From NCBI GenBank assembly GCA_028687755.1, contig JAQTZL010000005.1, positions 62,001-126,000 of the forward strand: DNA of 64,000 nucleotides. The letters run 5' to 3'. Source of the DNA: Candidatus Nanopelagicales bacterium (GTDB lineage: Bacteria; Actinomycetota; Actinomycetes; S36-B12). The notes below the pieces were generated by a model, which worked only from the letters and a program-made list of their open reading frames with translations, was not told the origin of the DNA and did no database searches. Shown piece after piece: positions 37,769 through 46,543 of this stretch. Numbering within the stretch: position 1 is the first letter of the stretch; every line of letters starts with the position of its first letter. Position numbers and translations under genes: made by a program.

Positions 37769-38009
37769 AGGCTGATAAGTCTAGAAGAGTGCTCGCAGGG
37801 ACGTGATTCGCCCTCAGAATCGGGGTTTATAGGGGGAGTTGTCGCGATCACAACGTTTACATGGGATCAGGCGCGAAAGTAACGATTTGGCTGGTTTCGG
37901 AAAAAGATTCTTCAACTCTTCCCATTGCGGCAACTTGATGTATATATTCACGCCACAGGCGAAAGACCCAAGGCAGCGACCCCCGTCGTTGCTAACAACC
38001 GGAGGAATA

Positions 38010-38462
38010 ATGAAGAAGACTCTTATCGGCGCAGCAGCTCTTGGCATGGTTGCAGCAGCAGCTCTCGTTGCAGCACCAGCACAGGCAGCTACCTCGAACG
38101 TCAACGTTCAGGTCAAGCTCGTCGACTCATCAATCTTGGCATCAGACGGTGTGCCAGCAGCGAAGACTGCTTGCGTGACCGAAGATGGCCCAGCAGCAGG
38201 CGCAACTTTGAAGACCCCAATCGTGTTCAAGGACAAGTCAGGCAAGGTTGTTGGCACCGGCAAGGTAACTAAGGTCAGCCTTACTTACGCAGGTGGCGAC
38301 TTCGCAGGCTTCTTTACCTGCACCGTGTCAGGCGTTGTCAGGGTTGACACTGCAAAGGCAGCAACCGTGACTGTGGGCAAGACCGCTCCAGTCAAGGTCA
38401 CCGCAGCTGGCATCACGAAGGACAAGAACTTCGTGAAGATCGAACTCTCAGCAGCTGAGTAA
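38010..38462 (+). CDS. Secreted protein of unknown function
   Basis: A 150-residue exported protein. A Lys-Lys start, a hydrophobic alanine-rich helix and the cleavage site AQA-A near residue 27 form a classic Sec signal. The mature part is about 120 residues of alternating strands rich in Val, Thr and Lys (VNVQVKLVDSSILASDG; VTVGKTAPVKVTAAGI) with two cysteines (TACVTED and FTCTVSG) likely forming one disulfide. Codon choice is strongly biased (GCA, AAG, GTC), as in highly expressed genes. The ribosome site GGAGGA is at 38001-38006. A strong terminator follows, so it is monocistronic and probably abundant. Confidence 0.85.
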   Translation: MKKTLIGAAALGMVAAAALVAAPAQAATSNVNVQVKLVDSSILASDGVPAAKTACVTEDGPAAGATLKTPIVFKDKSGKVVGTGKVTKVSLTYAGGDFAGFFTCTVSGVVRVDTAKAATVTVGKTAPVKVTAAGITKDKNFVKIELSAAE

Positions 38463-38475
38463 TTCTCGACGCTGA

Positions 38476-38519
38476 AATCCCCCTGTCGACCTTAGGGTTG
38501 GCAGGGGGATTGTCGTTTT
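38476..38519 (+). terminator. Rho-independent terminator after the secreted protein gene
   Basis: Perfect 10-bp stem AATCCCCCTG (38476-38485) / CAGGGGGATT (38502-38511), with GTCGTTTT after it. It is the clearest intrinsic terminator in the window. Confidence 0.9.
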
Positions 38520-38635
38520 CGTGAGGGGATTTCGCTTTCAGCGGATCTTCGCGTACCTTAAAAGGGTCATCAACCGATGACTGGGAGCTTTAGAGCTCAC
38601 GAGCGAGTCTTGATCTTTCGCGGCCAACTGTCGCC

Positions 38636-38663
38636 ATTCGAGACACGCAAATTCGTCTCGAAT
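38636..38663 (+). promoter_or_regulatory. Hairpin overlapping the start region of the DEAD-box helicase mRNA
   Basis: Perfect 9-bp stem ATTCGAGAC (38636-38644) / GTCTCGAAT (38655-38663), loop of 10 bases. The right arm runs into the first possible ATG (38662) and sits just upstream of GAGAG and ATG 38680. Such a structure could limit ribosome access and respond to helicase level or temperature; this is inference. The 200 bases from 38463 to 38661 contain no gene. Confidence 0.45.
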
Positions 38664-38679
38664 GAGAGTTGTGTTTGTT

Positions 38680-40815
38680 ATGCCTACTTCCCCTGCCTCA
38701 AATCCTTCGTTCACCGATCTTGGTGTTGACCCAGCCTTCGCGTCGGCTCTGGCCCGCCAAGGAATCATGGAACCGTTCGCAATTCAGGTAGCAACATTGC
38801 CTGACGCAATTGCTGGTCGTGATGTCCTGGCCCGTGCCCAAACAGGATCAGGAAAGACCCTTGCCTTCGGCCTCGCGGCGCTGACCAACTTGCTTGGTAA
38901 GACCGCGCATCGCCGTCAGCCACTCAGCTTGATTTTGGTGCCTACCCGCGAGTTGGCAATGCAGGTCAATGACACACTTCGCCCAATTGCAGATGCTGCT
39001 GAACTTCGCTTGCGTCTCATCGCCGGCGGTATGCCATACGCAAAGCAGATCGATGCACTTGATCGTGGTGTGCACATGCTCGTTGCAACGCCAGGTCGTT
39101 TGATGGACCTTGCGGACCGTGGATCCGTTGACTTAAGCAGTGTTGAAATCACGGTGCTTGATGAAGCTGACCAGATGGCAGACATGGGCTTCATGCCAAT
39201 CGTCCGTGAAATCTTGGACCTCACCAAGCCAGGAAGTCAGCGCTTGTTGTTCAGTGCGACGCTTGATGGCGACGTTGATGCTTTGCGCAAGGCATACATG
39301 AACAATCCTGTTACCCATTCCCTCGCACCATCGTCTGCATCCGTTGACACGATGGAGCATCACGTTCTTCTCGTGCACCCGATGGACAAAGAACTCATCA
39401 CCACGCAGATTGCTGCACGCGAAGGTCGCACGATTTTGTTCGCACGCACCCAAGCTGGTGTAGATCGCATCGCTGATCACTTGCAGTCACAAGGTGTTGC
39501 CGCTGGCGCACTTCATGGTGGCAAGACTCAAGCAGTGCGTACTCGCACCTTGGATGCATTTAAGAATGGCGTGACTCCAGTGCTTGTTGCAACGGACGTT
39601 GCAGCTCGCGGTATTCACGTCGATGGAATTTCTTTGGTTCTACACGTTGACGCTCCAAGTGATCCAAAGGATTACTTGCACCGTGCCGGTCGCACGGCTC
39701 GCGCAGGTGAGTCCGGCACCGTTGTCATCCTCGCCGCTCCAAAGCAACAGCGCACAGTTTCGGCACTTACTTCACGCGCGGGCGTTGACCCAGATGTAAA
39801 GCGCGTTCGCCCAATGGATCAGCACTTGGTTGAAGTAACAGGTGCGCGCGAACCTTCAGGTGAGCCTTGGTTCCCACCACGCGAGCCTGCTCGCGGTGGT
39901 CGCGGTGGTTCACGTTATGGCAGTGGTGGCGGCGATCGTGGCCGCTCATCAGGTGGGCGCTCAGATCGCGGACCACGTCGTGATGATCGCGCACCACGTT
40001 CTTTTGATGACCGCCCTGCACGTTCATACGAAGATCGCCCAGCGCGCACGTACAACGATCGCCCACCACGTTCTTTTGATGATCGTGCTCCGCGTCGTGA
40101 TGACCGTGCACCACGTTCTTTTGATGATCGTGCTCCGCGTCGTGATGACCGTGCACCACGTTCTTTTGATGATCGTGCTCCGCGTCGTGATGACCGCGCA
40201 CCACGTTCTTTTGATGATCGTGCTCCGCGTCGTGATGACCGCGCACCACGTTCTTTTGATGATCGTGCTCCGCGTCGTGATGACCGCGCACCACGTTCTT
40301 TTGATGATCGTGCTCCGCGCAAGTTCGATGATCGCCCAGCTCGCTCGAGCAACGATCGTCCGGCGCGTTCTTACGATGATCGTGCTCCGCGTCGTGACGA
40401 TCGCGCACCACGCAATTTCGATGATCGCGGACCTCGTAAGTTCGATGATCGCGCTCCACGTAAATTTGATGATCGCCCGGCTCGCTCGAGCAGTGATCGC
40501 CCAGCTCGTACATATAACGATCGTCCAGCACGTTCATACGATGATCGTGCTCCGCGTCGTGATGACCGTGCACCACGTTCATTCGATGATCGTGCTCCGC
40601 GCAAGTTCGATGATCGTCCTGCTCGCTCGAGCAGTGATCGCCCTGCGCGTTCATATGACGATCGCCCAGCTCGTTCAGGTGCAGGCGCACCAAAGCGTGC
40701 CGACAAGCCTCGTCATGGGTCAGTTGCGCGTAAAGCAGCAGCCGGTGGGCGTCCAGCAAAGAGTGGCCCAGCAAAGCGCAAGGGCGCGCCAGCAAGTGCT
40801 CGCAAGGGTCGCTAA
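38680..40815 (+). CDS. DEAD-box ATP-dependent RNA helicase with long RDDRAPR-repeat tail
   Basis: RNA helicase of about 711 residues, probably acting in ribosome assembly, mRNA decay or cold adaptation. Core motifs in order are the Q motif (PSFTDLGVD...PFAIQ), AQTGSGKT (I), PTRELAMQ (Ia), ATPGRLMD (Ib), LDEADQMADMG (II), FSATL (III), ILFARTQ (IV), VATDVAARGIHV (V) and HRAGRTARAG (VI), ending near residue 360. The remaining 350 residues are low-complexity Arg/Asp/Ala/Pro/Ser repeats (DDRAPR, RSFDDR, KFDDRPARSS), expected to be disordered and RNA-binding. The start could be ATG 38662 or ATG 38680; the latter has GAGAG upstream. Confidence 0.93.
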   Translation: MPTSPASNPSFTDLGVDPAFASALARQGIMEPFAIQVATLPDAIAGRDVLARAQTGSGKTLAFGLAALTNLLGKTAHRRQPLSLILVPTRELAMQVNDTLRPIADAAELRLRLIAGGMPYAKQIDALDRGVHMLVATPGRLMDLADRGSVDLSSVEITVLDEADQMADMGFMPIVREILDLTKPGSQRLLFSATLDGDVDALRKAYMNNPVTHSLAPSSASVDTMEHHVLLVHPMDKELITTQIAAREGRTILFARTQAGVDRIADHLQSQGVAAGALHGGKTQAVRTRTLDAFKNGVTPVLVATDVAARGIHVDGISLVLHVDAPSDPKDYLHRAGRTARAGESGTVVILAAPKQQRTVSALTSRAGVDPDVKRVRPMDQHLVEVTGAREPSGEPWFPPREPARGGRGGSRYGSGGGDRGRSSGGRSDRGPRRDDRAPRSFDDRPARSYEDRPARTYNDRPPRSFDDRAPRRDDRAPRSFDDRAPRRDDRAPRSFDDRAPRRDDRAPRSFDDRAPRRDDRAPRSFDDRAPRRDDRAPRSFDDRAPRKFDDRPARSSNDRPARSYDDRAPRRDDRAPRNFDDRGPRKFDDRAPRKFDDRPARSSSDRPARTYNDRPARSYDDRAPRRDDRAPRSFDDRAPRKFDDRPARSSSDRPARSYDDRPARSGAGAPKRADKPRHGSVARKAAAGGRPAKSGPAKRKGAPASARKGR
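40071..40319 (+). repeat. 45-bp tandem repeat inside the helicase tail
   Basis: Five consecutive 45-bp units begin at 40071, 40116, 40161, 40206 and 40251, with a partial sixth from 40296 to 40319. They differ at one or two silent positions only (GACCGTGCA versus GACCGCGCA). Each codes for 15 residues of the pattern FDDRAPRRDDRAPRS. Looser copies extend on both sides, about 39960-40680. Confidence 0.95.
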
Positions 40816-40864
40816 CTAGGCTCGCTTGCGCGAGTGATGAGCTCGCAATACGGCGGGAGCCTTG

Positions 40865-41626
40865 ATGATTAACTGGGTCGTACCTGAGCAAGTTTCAGGT
40901 TTGGCGCTGTGGCCGCTTGCGGTTGTTGTTGTCGTGCTGATTGCACTCAACATCATCAATCATCGGGTAGCGCCGCAAACCCATTACTTGTTGTGGGCCT
41001 TTGCGTTTGCCGTCGTCTTTCTTGCGATTGGTTTGCTCGATGGTTGTTCCTGGACCGATATGGGTCTTGGGAAGGGCTACTTCATCCCAGGGCTCGTATG
41101 GGCCGCGATATGCATCGGCGCAATTGCGTTGGTCTATTTCGTCGGTTCACTGATCAAGCACACACGTACCGCCTTTCATGATGAGCGGATGGCCGATCTC
41201 AGTGCTCGAGGAGTGCTGTTTCAGTCATTGATTGAAGTTCCCCTTGGCACAGTGCTGCTCGAAGAGATCGCTTTTCGATCAGTGTTGTTTGCCATGTTGG
41301 CCCGGCGCTTTGGATTGACCTGGGCCATCGTGATTTCCTGCCTGGCCTTTGGCCTTTGGCACATCTTGCCTTCGATTGGCACCCATGAGCAGAACCCTGC
41401 TTTGGGGTCAATGGTCGGGGAGGGACGGCGCGCAAACATCCTGGCCGTGCTGATCAGCGTGATCACGACAGGGGTTTCGGGCGTGCTCTTCATTGGTCTG
41501 AGATTGGTCTCTGGCAGCGTTTTGGCCCCGATGGGCTTCCACTGGGGAACCAACGGGCTTGGTTATGCCTTTAGCTGGGTCCTGATCAGAATTCGAGACA
41601 GAGGGGCAAAATCCGGACCTAAATGA
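40865..41626 (+). CDS. CPBP-family intramembrane glutamic protease (CAAX/Abi type)
   Basis: A multi-pass membrane protein of 253 residues with six to eight helices. The catalytic-site motifs are EEIAFRSVLFAML (Glu-Glu-x-x-x-Arg, about residue 137), FGLWHILPS (about 164) and the late HWGTNGLGYAFS. Rce1-like members cleave peptides within the membrane; bacterial roles include bacteriocin processing or immunity and are unknown here. The start is ATG 40865. Confidence 0.9.
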   Translation: MINWVVPEQVSGLALWPLAVVVVVLIALNIINHRVAPQTHYLLWAFAFAVVFLAIGLLDGCSWTDMGLGKGYFIPGLVWAAICIGAIALVYFVGSLIKHTRTAFHDERMADLSARGVLFQSLIEVPLGTVLLEEIAFRSVLFAMLARRFGLTWAIVISCLAFGLWHILPSIGTHEQNPALGSMVGEGRRANILAVLISVITTGVSGVLFIGLRLVSGSVLAPMGFHWGTNGLGYAFSWVLIRIRDRGAKSGPK

Positions 41627-41686
41627 CAACGGTGTTGTTTGCCATCTACGATAGGCACACTGTTGTTCGCATGGAAGGATTTCGGC

Positions 41687-41983
41687 ATGGACGCTGCCCG
41701 TCAGAGCTTTGGTCATCAGGCCACCGCACTGTCTGATCGCGACCGGGAAATCCTGGAGTTCGAGCGTCAGTGGTGGAAGTACGCAGGCGCCAAAGAGCAG
41801 GCCATTCGTGACCTCTTCGATATGAGCGCTACTCGCTACTACCAAATTCTCAATGGCTTGATCGATCAGCCAGCCGCAATGGAGTTGGACCCAATGTTGG
41901 TCAAGCGTCTTCGTCGCATGCGTTCATCACGTCAAAAGGCACGCTCAGCTCGTCGTTTGGGCGTTGAGCTCGAGTCACGCTAA
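41687..41983 (+). CDS. DUF3263 helix-turn-helix-like protein
   Basis: A 98-residue actinobacterial protein. LSDRDREILEFERQWWKYAGAKEQAIRDLF followed by DMSATRYYQILNGLID resembles a sigma-factor region 4-like helix-turn-helix, so DNA binding is plausible, and the C-terminus is very basic (RRMRSSRQKARSARRLG). The function is not established. Start ATG 41687 has AAGGA at a suitable distance. Confidence 0.88.
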   Translation: MDAARQSFGHQATALSDRDREILEFERQWWKYAGAKEQAIRDLFDMSATRYYQILNGLIDQPAAMELDPMLVKRLRRMRSSRQKARSARRLGVELESR

Positions 41984-41988
41984 ATCCC

Positions 41989-43236
41989 ATGACTGCTGTG
42001 GGGGCAATGCGTAAAGCGCTCGTCAGTTGTGTCGGGCTCGGCATGGTTGCGGGCGTTGTGGTTCTGGCTCCAACCGCACAAGCAGCAAATCCACCAATCG
42101 TGGTGTGGGCTGACCAAATTCGCGCAGATGTATTGAATGCGCAGTTCCCGCAAGGTTTCCGCGGCACCAAAATCAAAGTCGTAGTCAAAGACAGTTTGGC
42201 TGCGATCAAAGATGAACTCACAACAGTGAAGTCTGCGGATGCACCGGATGTGATTGCAGCAGAGCATGAATCAACAGGCGAGCTCGTTGACGCCAAGTTA
42301 GTGCGAAGCCTTGTACTTGGTAGCGATCGCATCTCTGTGTTTCCACCCAATGTGTTATCGGGTTTCCGTTATAACGGCAAGATCTTTGGCGTACCAGTGC
42401 AATTTGAAAACCTTGCAATGGTGACCAACGTGAGTCTGGTGCCAAAGCAACCACAAGACTTCAAAAAAGTTGTTGCGATTGCAACCCGCTTGATGAAAAA
42501 CAAGAAAGCAACCGCAGGTGTTGCCGTGGGCCAGGGAGCAAATGGCAACGCCTACAACATGTATCCCTTCTTTAGCGGGCTTGGCGGCTATGTCTTTGGC
42601 AAAGACGACAAAGGCAATGCCAGCACCAGTGATGTTGGAATCGCAAACCCGGCCTTTCTTGCATATTCGACTCTGATTAAAGACTGGAACTCGGCACGAG
42701 TCATTGACTCATCGCTGAATACCCAGGAAGCCAAAGACGCTTTCGCCGCAGGCAAAGCACCGTTTTGGATTACCGGGCCGTGGGACCTCAACGCGATCAT
42801 CGCTTTACCTTTCGGTTACCGGATCACTTCAGTGCCGGGCATGGTGAGCGGAAAGTCCCCAGCACCATTGCTAGGGATGAAGGGCTTTATGGTCACGATT
42901 TACGCCCAAGCTCACCAGGTTCGAAAGGCCGCTTCGGATTTCGTCGTTGAAGGATTATCGAAGGCTGGGATCCAGGCGGCCTTTGCCAACGCTGCCCGTC
43001 GGATGCCAGCCAGCAGTAAAGCGGTCTCGGGAGTTACCGATGCCCGCCTCAAGGCCTTTGGCGCTGCCGGCGCTGCCGGTATTGCGATTCCAAACGTGCC
43101 TGCCATGGGTGAGGTCTGGGCTCCTCTAGGCAAGGCCTGGGCGGTCACGACAAAGGGCTCAGGGGCAAAAGGGCCAGTACCTGCCTTCACCGACGCTCAA
43201 AACAGCGTGGTTCAGGCCATCGCTGCCCGGGGTTAA
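41989..43236 (+). CDS. Extracellular sugar-type solute-binding protein (family 1), orphan
   Basis: A 415-residue MalE-like binding protein. The signal peptide ends at AQA-A near residue 33. The mature protein begins PPIVVWADQIRADVLNAQF, and the hinge regions resemble maltose/maltodextrin-binding proteins (GVPVQFENLAMVTNVSLVP; AFAAGKAPFWITGPWDL; LLGMKGFMVTIYAQA). There is no lipobox, so it would be released or held by other means, which is unusual for a Gram-positive uptake receptor. No permease or ATPase is nearby. The start may be ATG 41989 or 42007. Confidence 0.85.
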   Translation: MTAVGAMRKALVSCVGLGMVAGVVVLAPTAQAANPPIVVWADQIRADVLNAQFPQGFRGTKIKVVVKDSLAAIKDELTTVKSADAPDVIAAEHESTGELVDAKLVRSLVLGSDRISVFPPNVLSGFRYNGKIFGVPVQFENLAMVTNVSLVPKQPQDFKKVVAIATRLMKNKKATAGVAVGQGANGNAYNMYPFFSGLGGYVFGKDDKGNASTSDVGIANPAFLAYSTLIKDWNSARVIDSSLNTQEAKDAFAAGKAPFWITGPWDLNAIIALPFGYRITSVPGMVSGKSPAPLLGMKGFMVTIYAQAHQVRKAASDFVVEGLSKAGIQAAFANAARRMPASSKAVSGVTDARLKAFGAAGAAGIAIPNVPAMGEVWAPLGKAWAVTTKGSGAKGPVPAFTDAQNSVVQAIAARG

Positions 43237-43281
43237 GCCCAATCTGGGCCACTTCGCCCCTGGCGAAACCGGGAAATCTTA

Positions 43282-43308
43282 TTTGCACTCTCAGGGTCCG
43301 AGTGCTAA
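43282..43308. promoter_or_regulatory. CIRCE operator 1 (HrcA site)
   Basis: TTTGCACTC (43282-43290), 9-base spacer, GAGTGCTAA (43300-43308). One mismatch to the consensus TTAGCACTC-N9-GAGTGCTAA. Confidence 0.9.
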
Positions 43309-45009
<1,701 letters not shown>

Positions 45010-45027
45010 TTCAACGCACAGCATTTC

Positions 45028-45060
45028 AACGAGCGGCATCCCTTTGGGGTGCCGCTCGTT
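45028..45060 (+). terminator. groEL terminator hairpin
   Basis: AACGAGCGGCATCCC (45028-45042) pairs with GGGGTGCCGCTCGTT (45046-45060), a 15-bp stem with one G-T pair and a TTT loop. No U-run follows. Confidence 0.75.
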
Positions 45061-45075
45061 GCATAGGGTCAGCAA

Positions 45076-45420
45076 ATGATCATTGCCGGAGCCTGGAGTA
45101 AAACTCCTGCAGCAGTTGCCTTGACGCTCACCTCACAGGTCAACGGCAAGAACCTCACCCTGACCGCGCCCGTTGACTCCGCCGATCTCACTATCGATGC
45201 TGCCGGCTGTGTACTCACGATGAGTCTGGGGATAGACAGAACCAAGACCGGCAACTTCCTCTTGGATCTAGGCCTGAGTGCATTCCTCTCCAGTTACGGT
45301 GCCAAGGAACTGATGTACGTGGGTTCAGGGCCTGCTGGAGTGGATCCACTGCTCGTGGGGGGTGTGGCCACCTCAGGGCGTGTTGCGGTGGATCTGGAGC
45401 TTGAACTACACCTCAGTGCC
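45076..45420 (+). pseudogene. YceI-like protein, N-terminal part (gene interrupted)
   Basis: The frame opens at ATG 45076, 16 bases after the groEL terminator, and reads about 115 plausible residues: a lipocalin-like strand pattern with LTIDAAGCVLTMSLGIDRTK, then TGNFLLDLGLSAFL and SGRVAVDLELELHL. It resembles the YceI/polyisoprenoid-binding fold (weak). Beyond about 45420 the frame reads the antisense of a cpaF fragment (residues QSRRRAHC) and stops at 45450. A possible C-terminal remainder lies at 52519-52644. I infer that an insertion near 45420 broke the gene. Confidence 0.5.
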
Positions 45421-45604
45421 GGTCAATCCAGACGTCGTGCGCACTGTTGACCAACACATCAGTCACTCCGGGCTGACGAACAAGGGCATCGAGGGGACCA
45501 AGACCCAAGTACTCCCGTCGCAGTTCTGCCACGAGCGACATGAGCGCGCCTTCACCGAGCACGATGCCTTCGTCGAGCAACGCTGCAGCCACTTCAGCCG
45601 GCAA
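45413..45604 (-). pseudogene. CpaF/TadA-type secretion ATPase, N-terminal fragment
   Basis: About 62 codons match the N-terminal region of actinobacterial TadA/CpaF pilus-assembly ATPases: LPAEVAAALLDEGIVLGEGA, then LRREYLGLGPLDALVRQPGV and TDVLVNSAHDVWIDR. Intact proteins continue for more than 300 residues with the Walker motifs; here a stop follows WIDRH directly. The fragment also lacks its own start: upstream it joins a DUF1905 gene piece near 45600. No other Tad genes are in the window. It is a remnant, with no expected function. Confidence 0.75.
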
Positions 45605-45964
45605 GCGGGTTCCGGTCGTCGTGACGATCAAGAAGCACTCATACTGGACTACGAGTGCGCCGTACAACGGTCGCTACCTGATTCCTGTGAGCACTGAGAA
45701 TCGTGAAGCTGCAGGCATCAAAGCCGGCGAGAGCATCACGGATGGATTGGCAGTCGAACCGGCCCCTCGTGAAGTCAGCGTCCCGGCCGACCTCGCCTCC
45801 GAGCTGCGGAGAATATGACGGCGAGAGACTCCTTCGCAAGCCTGTCCTTCAGCAATCATCGCGGCTACGTGCTGTGGATTGAAGATGCCAAGAAGGACGA
45901 GACCCGATCAGCGCGAGTGCTGAAGAGCATCGAGTCCCTTGAAGCAGGAAAGAAGACGCACTGA
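45597..45964 (+). pseudogene. DUF1905 / YdeI-like protein remnant, frameshifted
   Basis: The first part reads GKRVPVVVTIKKHSYWTTSA, then GGRYLIPVS-like NGRYLIPVSTENREAAGIKA and PREVSVPADLASEL, matching the C-terminal half of DUF1905. A stop occurs at 45816-45818. In another frame from 45818 the match continues with TARDSFASLSFSNHRGYVLW and IEDAKKDETRSARVLKSIES, the YdeI/OmpD-associated tail that follows DUF1905 in intact proteins, ending at TGA 45962-45964. The first 40 or so residues are missing at the cpaF junction. So it is both truncated and frameshifted. Confidence 0.75.
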
Positions 45965-45985
45965 GGCGAGCACACGATGATGTGA

Positions 45986-46015
45986 GAGATCTGCGGCAAC
46001 CAGTTCAGCGATCTG
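45986..46015 (-). repeat. Left copy of asd 3'-end repeat
   Basis: Thirty bases identical at 28 positions to 52231-52260. On the minus strand it reads [10 protein letters not shown], matching the asd C-terminus, but without the stop codon. Similarity ends at once on the 46016 side. Confidence 0.8.
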
Positions 46016-46457
46016 CATTGCTTTGCAGCCACAAATGGGGGAATGCGATCGCGTTGTCTTCTGGACGAGAAGCAGATGAGCCGATGGAATGCGTGGATGG
46101 GCGGCGGTACGCGTAGATTGAGCGATACGCGTAGATTGTGTGTGAACTGCTAGCTTCACGCCGACAAATAGCTCGTGCAAACAGCACCACACCTTCACGA
46201 AGATCCCACGAGAATTCATTCCTCTACATAAGGGCTCCAGTTCCACGTGCCACATTCCATCTCACTGAAACAACTTCATTCACGGGCTTAGACATCCTGA
46301 TCCGGATCTTCATATCTGCTGAGATCTCTTGCGGTCTGTCGCTTGGCATTTCGCTCCCACAACGCTAGCGAATCCTCACTGGTCAGGAGGCAATCACACT
46401 CGGGGCAGTCCCGCGCAAAATGAAATGTAAATCCGACATTCAATTGGCGAAAAGCGG
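46016..46457. other. Non-coding spacer upstream of the ABC operon
   Basis: About 440 bases with no convincing long gene. It holds a 13-bp direct repeat, TACGCGTAGATTG at 46108-46120 and 46126-46138, separated by AGCGA, and one possible 51-residue minus-strand frame (46443 to 46288). Confidence 0.6.
46288..46443 (-). CDS. Possible small cysteine-motif protein (51 aa)
   Basis: From TTG 46443 the frame reads FTFHFARDCPECDCLLTSED, then an acidic/basic C-terminus ending YEDPDQDV. The CPECDC cluster could bind a metal. There is no ribosome site and no ATG, and the family is not recognised, so it may be a remnant or chance frame. Confidence 0.25.
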   Translation of the reverse strand: MNVGFTFHFARDCPECDCLLTSEDSLALWERNAKRQTARDLSRYEDPDQDV

Positions 46458-46486
46458 TTGACGCTCACTCTCAGTGCACTCATACT
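46458..46486 (+). promoter_or_regulatory. Probable promoter of the ABC operon
   Basis: TTGACG (46458-46463), 17-base spacer, CATACT (46481-46486): five of six and four of six matches to sigma70-type -35 and -10 hexamers, 58 bases before the first gene's preferred start. Confidence 0.5.
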
Positions 46487-46543
46487 ATCAGTTCTGCGCT
46501 ACCCAGAGAGGTGCCCAGTGCTTTCCGACTGAGAGGTGGCGAG

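Noticed and set aside
40071-40319. CRISPR-like regular repeat
   Set aside because: Units are directly adjacent without spacers and lie in frame inside a coding gene, so this is a coding tandem repeat.
39767-40891. Long open frames antisense and in other frames across the helicase tail
   Set aside because: They are produced by the 45-bp repeat, whose codons contain no stops in several frames. Their translations are low-complexity and only the DEAD-box frame has recognisable motifs.
45540-45818. Intact 92-residue gene starting at ATG 45540
   Set aside because: Its first 20 residues are the antisense of the cpaF fragment and only the later part matches DUF1905, so it is a chance fusion at a junction.
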